NCBI RefSeq assembly: GCF_045617425.1
Contig: NZ_JAZLIO010000018.1
Location: forward strand, 1-64,000
Length of the DNA stretch: 64,000 nucleotides
DNA from: Carnobacterium_B sp045617425
GTDB lineage: Bacteria; Bacillota; Bacilli; Lactobacillales; Carnobacteriaceae
Direction: 5' to 3'
A model generated the notes under the pieces. That model worked only from the letters and a program-made list of their open reading frames with translations. It searched no databases and had not been told where the DNA came from. This document shows, one piece after another, positions 61,557-64,000 of this stretch. Each line of letters begins with the position of its first letter. Position 1 is the first letter of the stretch. A program made the translations under genes and the position numbers.

Positions 61557-62567
61557 TTAGTCAATAGAGCTCTCTATAACTTCTGATAACGCTGAACTAT
61601 TCTCTTCTAATTCCAATTCTTCACGAAGTAAATTAGAGACTCGATTTATTTCTTCATCTGTTAACATTTCATAATAGATACCATTCATCATCTCTCCAGT
61701 ACCACTTAATTGTACTTGATCAATATTAGCCGCAGCTGAACCATAGTCATTAAAAATATTTACCATATCATCAAAGGTTAAATTTGTTTTCATATTATTT
61801 TCTAGTGTCTTTAATAATTCACGGTATTTTAAGATAGAGGAAAATGAGCTAGCTTTTTTTATAGAGGCATCGAGAACCTGTCTTTGACGAGCTTGTCTGC
61901 CATAATCTCCATTAGGATCTTCGTAGCGCATTCTTGTATAAGCTAAAGTTTTATCACCACTCATTTTACTTGTTTCTCCTTTATTGAATTCATGGCCATC
62001 TTGTACAAAGGTTAACGGCGGGGTAATAGAAATACCTCCAAGTGCATCTGCTAACTCTTTTAATCCTTTCATATTTATTTCAACATAATAGTCAATTGGA
62101 ATATCTAATAAGTTTTGTACTGTATTGATGGACATTTGTACTCCGCCAAAAGCATAGGCGTGATTGATTTTATCTTTTGTTCCATGTCCGATAATTTCGG
62201 TATAGGTATCACGAGGGATGCTTAAAATAGTCATTTTTTCTTTTTCTTTATTAACTGTTAATAACATGACGGTATCCGAACGTCCTTTTTCAGTTCGACC
62301 CAAATCGCCACTGTCAGTTCCTAAAAGCAACATAGAAAATGGATGATCCTCTACCTTGACGTCAATAGGTTCAGAACGTTTATTTTCCATCTTAATATCC
62401 TGAAAAACAGTATCAGAGGTGTTACGAACATCTATGTATACTTTCCCTCCGAGTATTCCCCCTGCAACAAGCAATATGAGAACTACGGTTAGAACAACTA
62501 ATAATTTGCGATTTCGCTTAATTTCTTGATGCTTGATTTTATTTTTATCTGAACGTTTTTTAGACAT
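61557..62567 (-). CDS. LytR-CpsA-Psr family protein
   Basis: 336 aa. Basic N-terminus, one transmembrane anchor (about 28-50), then an extracellular LCP domain with MLLLGTDSGD, GRSDTVMLLTV, SIPRDTYTEI and KINHAYAFGG, which form the lipid pyrophosphate and Mg site. LCP proteins attach wall teichoic acid or capsule to peptidoglycan. ATG at 62567 has AGGAGG at about 6 bp. Monocistronic and close to uppP, another undecaprenyl-cycle gene. Confidence 0.93.
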   Translation of the reverse strand: MSKKRSDKNKIKHQEIKRNRKLLVVLTVVLILLVAGGILGGKVYIDVRNTSDTVFQDIKMENKRSEPIDVKVEDHPFSMLLLGTDSGDLGRTEKGRSDTVMLLTVNKEKEKMTILSIPRDTYTEIIGHGTKDKINHAYAFGGVQMSINTVQNLLDIPIDYYVEINMKGLKELADALGGISITPPLTFVQDGHEFNKGETSKMSGDKTLAYTRMRYEDPNGDYGRQARQRQVLDASIKKASSFSSILKYRELLKTLENNMKTNLTFDDMVNIFNDYGSAAANIDQVQLSGTGEMMNGIYYEMLTDEEINRVSNLLREELELEENSSALSEVIESSID

Positions 62568-62787
62568 AGAATTCCTCCTGTTATTTTTCACTAACTGATT
62601 TGTAGACAAGAGAATTTCCGAATTGTTAATCTTAAAAAAATTCTTCTCTTACTGTATAAAATTTTTTCCTTTCTTTAACAAATATCCTATTATTCTAATT
62701 ACTATAACAGAACATTCTTAATTTTTTTTTAAGCGTGAAAATACAAAAATTAAATACAATAGAATAGATTTTAAATCATTTTATTTA

Positions 62788-62828
62788 TAAAAAAAAAGCC
62801 ATTCAACTATTCGATTGAATGAACTTTA
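62788..62828 (-). terminator. uppP terminator
   Basis: Minus-strand stem TTCATTCAA / TTGAATGG with an 8-nt loop and a run of nine T, about 30 bp past the uppP stop. Confidence 0.75.
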
Positions 62829-62855
62829 TAAAAGTACTATACAGTTTGATAATTG

Positions 62856-63662
62856 TTAAAAGAAAACTAAGAGTAACATACCTACAATAAAACAATAATA
62901 GGAAAAATAAACTAGTTTACCCTTCTTCATAATTCCCATAAACCATTTTGTAGCAAAAAAGGTCATTACAAGTGTTGCAATAAATGCAGCTAGATATGGA
63001 ATAGCTAAGTCTGTTTTATTCGGTTCATTTAAAAAATCAGAAAAACCTAAGATAACTCCTCCAAGACTGATAGGAATGTATAGCATAAATGAAAATCGCA
63101 ATGCAGTATCTTGTTTCATTCCGACGGCAACCGCCGAAATAATGGTTGCTCCAGAACGACTAATTCCCGGTGTCAAAGCTACAGCCTGTCCCAATCCTAC
63201 TATTAAAGCATCCTTTATGGTAATATCACTCTCATTTTTACTACCCTTTATATTTCGGATCAACCATAAAGCAGTACCTGTCGCAAATAACATTAAAGCT
63301 ATTACTGTCATACTTACATTGTCTGCTATGTAGTCATTTAATAAGATTCCAAGAACACCTGCCGGAATACTTCCAATAATGATAAATAAAACAAAGAAAA
63401 AGTCACTTTTATAGCGATTATTTTTCGTTTTCAAATAACGAATTGAATTTGTTGCAAGTCTTAAAATATCCTTCCTATAAATATAAACAATAGCAACTAA
63501 CGAAGCTGTATTGGTTAATATAGCAAACGTAAACCCTTGTTCGCCTAATCCTAAAATTTCGCTAGCAATCAATACATGTCCACTAGAGGATACAGGAATT
63601 GGTTCTGTAAATCCTTGAACCAGACCAATAATTATCATTTTTATTATTAATATAATGTCCAA
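62856..63662 (-). CDS. uppP: undecaprenyl-diphosphatase
   Basis: 268 aa with about eight membrane segments. Active-site motifs VQGFTEPIPVSSSGH (with the Glu of QGxTE) and TPGISRSGATI are intact. It removes a phosphate from undecaprenyl diphosphate after glycan transfer, making the carrier reusable and giving some bacitracin resistance. The start codon appears to be TTG at 63662, with AAGGAG unusually far upstream. It works on the same carrier as popT. Confidence 0.94.
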   Translation of the reverse strand: MDIILIIKMIIIGLVQGFTEPIPVSSSGHVLIASEILGLGEQGFTFAILTNTASLVAIVYIYRKDILRLATNSIRYLKTKNNRYKSDFFFVLFIIIGSIPAGVLGILLNDYIADNVSMTVIALMLFATGTALWLIRNIKGSKNESDITIKDALIVGLGQAVALTPGISRSGATIISAVAVGMKQDTALRFSFMLYIPISLGGVILGFSDFLNEPNKTDLAIPYLAAFIATLVMTFFATKWFMGIMKKGKLVYFSYYCFIVGMLLLVFF

Positions 63663-64000
63663 GTCTTCTATCTCATCTCCTTATCAATTGTTTTATTTAA
63701 AAATTATACATATTCATTAAGTAAAGATTATCTAAATAAAAATGATGCAAATCCGGCAATAATAGAAAAACTTAACTTTATTGTAACTTTTCTGATATCG
63801 AGTTTAACAGCCATGATTTTATTTTTCAATGTTTTTTTGGTACTTTCAAAATTACTGTCACAGAATTTTTAATACTTTTATTCTATTAGTGTTTATCAAA
63901 ACGTTCTTTTAATTGTGTTCAGTATCTCAAATAATTTTTTAAAGTAACTCCAGAACAAGCAATTTAAGAGCGTATTAAACGATTGATGCCGCATGTATTT
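63663..64000. other. right-edge non-coding stretch
   Basis: AT-rich sequence upstream of uppP with no convincing gene on either strand. The promoter for uppP should lie here, but I could not fix it. Confidence 0.4.

Noticed and set aside
1..64000. CRISPR arrays, tRNA genes and complete insertion sequences
   Set aside because: I saw no regularly spaced repeats, no cloverleaf with a CCA-proximal stem, and no transposase frame in the window.

Overview
The window looks like an origin-proximal piece of the chromosome of a low-GC Gram-positive lactic acid bacterium. Carnobacterium or a close relative in the Carnobacteriaceae is my best guess. This rests on the AT-rich sequence, Bacillus-type Shine-Dalgarno sites, the gene order (rRNA operon, lysS, hslO, ftsH, hpt, tilS, divIC, yabO, yabN, yabM, mfd, pth) and the general look of the proteins. 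I could not check it against a database.

Layout. At 1-220 two tandem rRNA promoters and a leader read leftward, so a 16S gene should begin just off the left edge. From 0.5 to 35 kb almost everything is on the minus strand and is core: an AI-2E family permease, lysS, cysK, hslO, ftsH, hpt, tilS, an S1-domain protein, divIC, rqcP (yabO), a yabN-like methylase/MazG protein, a MurJ/SpoVB-type flippase, mfd, pth, a plus-strand ldh, a PepV-like dipeptidase, a NusG-domain-II protein, prs, glmU, purR, a zinc ABC operon (znuA, znuC, znuB) with a Zur-like box, ispE, a VOC protein, veg, ksgA-rnmV-tatD and metG. A parS-like 16-mer lies at 36.19 kb between divergent genes.

From 37 to 46 kb there are metabolic cassettes: a polar amino acid ABC transporter (ATPase, binding protein, two permeases), a luciferase-like monooxygenase, a second VOC protein, and a GntP-type permease / glycerate kinase / CdaR regulator cluster with a cre site over its promoter. 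A DUF368 (PopT-type) membrane protein follows at 46.2 kb, and the other undecaprenyl-phosphate enzyme, uppP, closes the window.

The block from about 47.2 to 60.2 kb is accessory in character. It holds small unrecognised proteins, two broken genes, a second AI-2E permease, a formaldehyde-detoxification pair (class III alcohol dehydrogenase and S-formylglutathione hydrolase) divergent from an HxlR-type regulator, a Mur ligase paralogue that has lost several MurE signature residues, a SulP transporter, an XRE regulator, a DUF2441 protein and a run of tiny membrane proteins. Three related copies of a roughly 45-75 bp sequence resembling a transposon end (48.03, 55.86 and 60.08 kb) punctuate this block and suggest past insertions. 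From 60.2 kb core-like genes return: a CNNM/CBS protein, an LCP-family wall-polymer ligase and uppP.

The most noteworthy points are the divergent MurE-like protein, the three dispersed end-like repeats with the decayed genes between them, the DUF2441 protein, the small membrane-peptide operon, and the regulatory sites read directly from sequence (rRNA P1/P2, parS, Zur box, cre).
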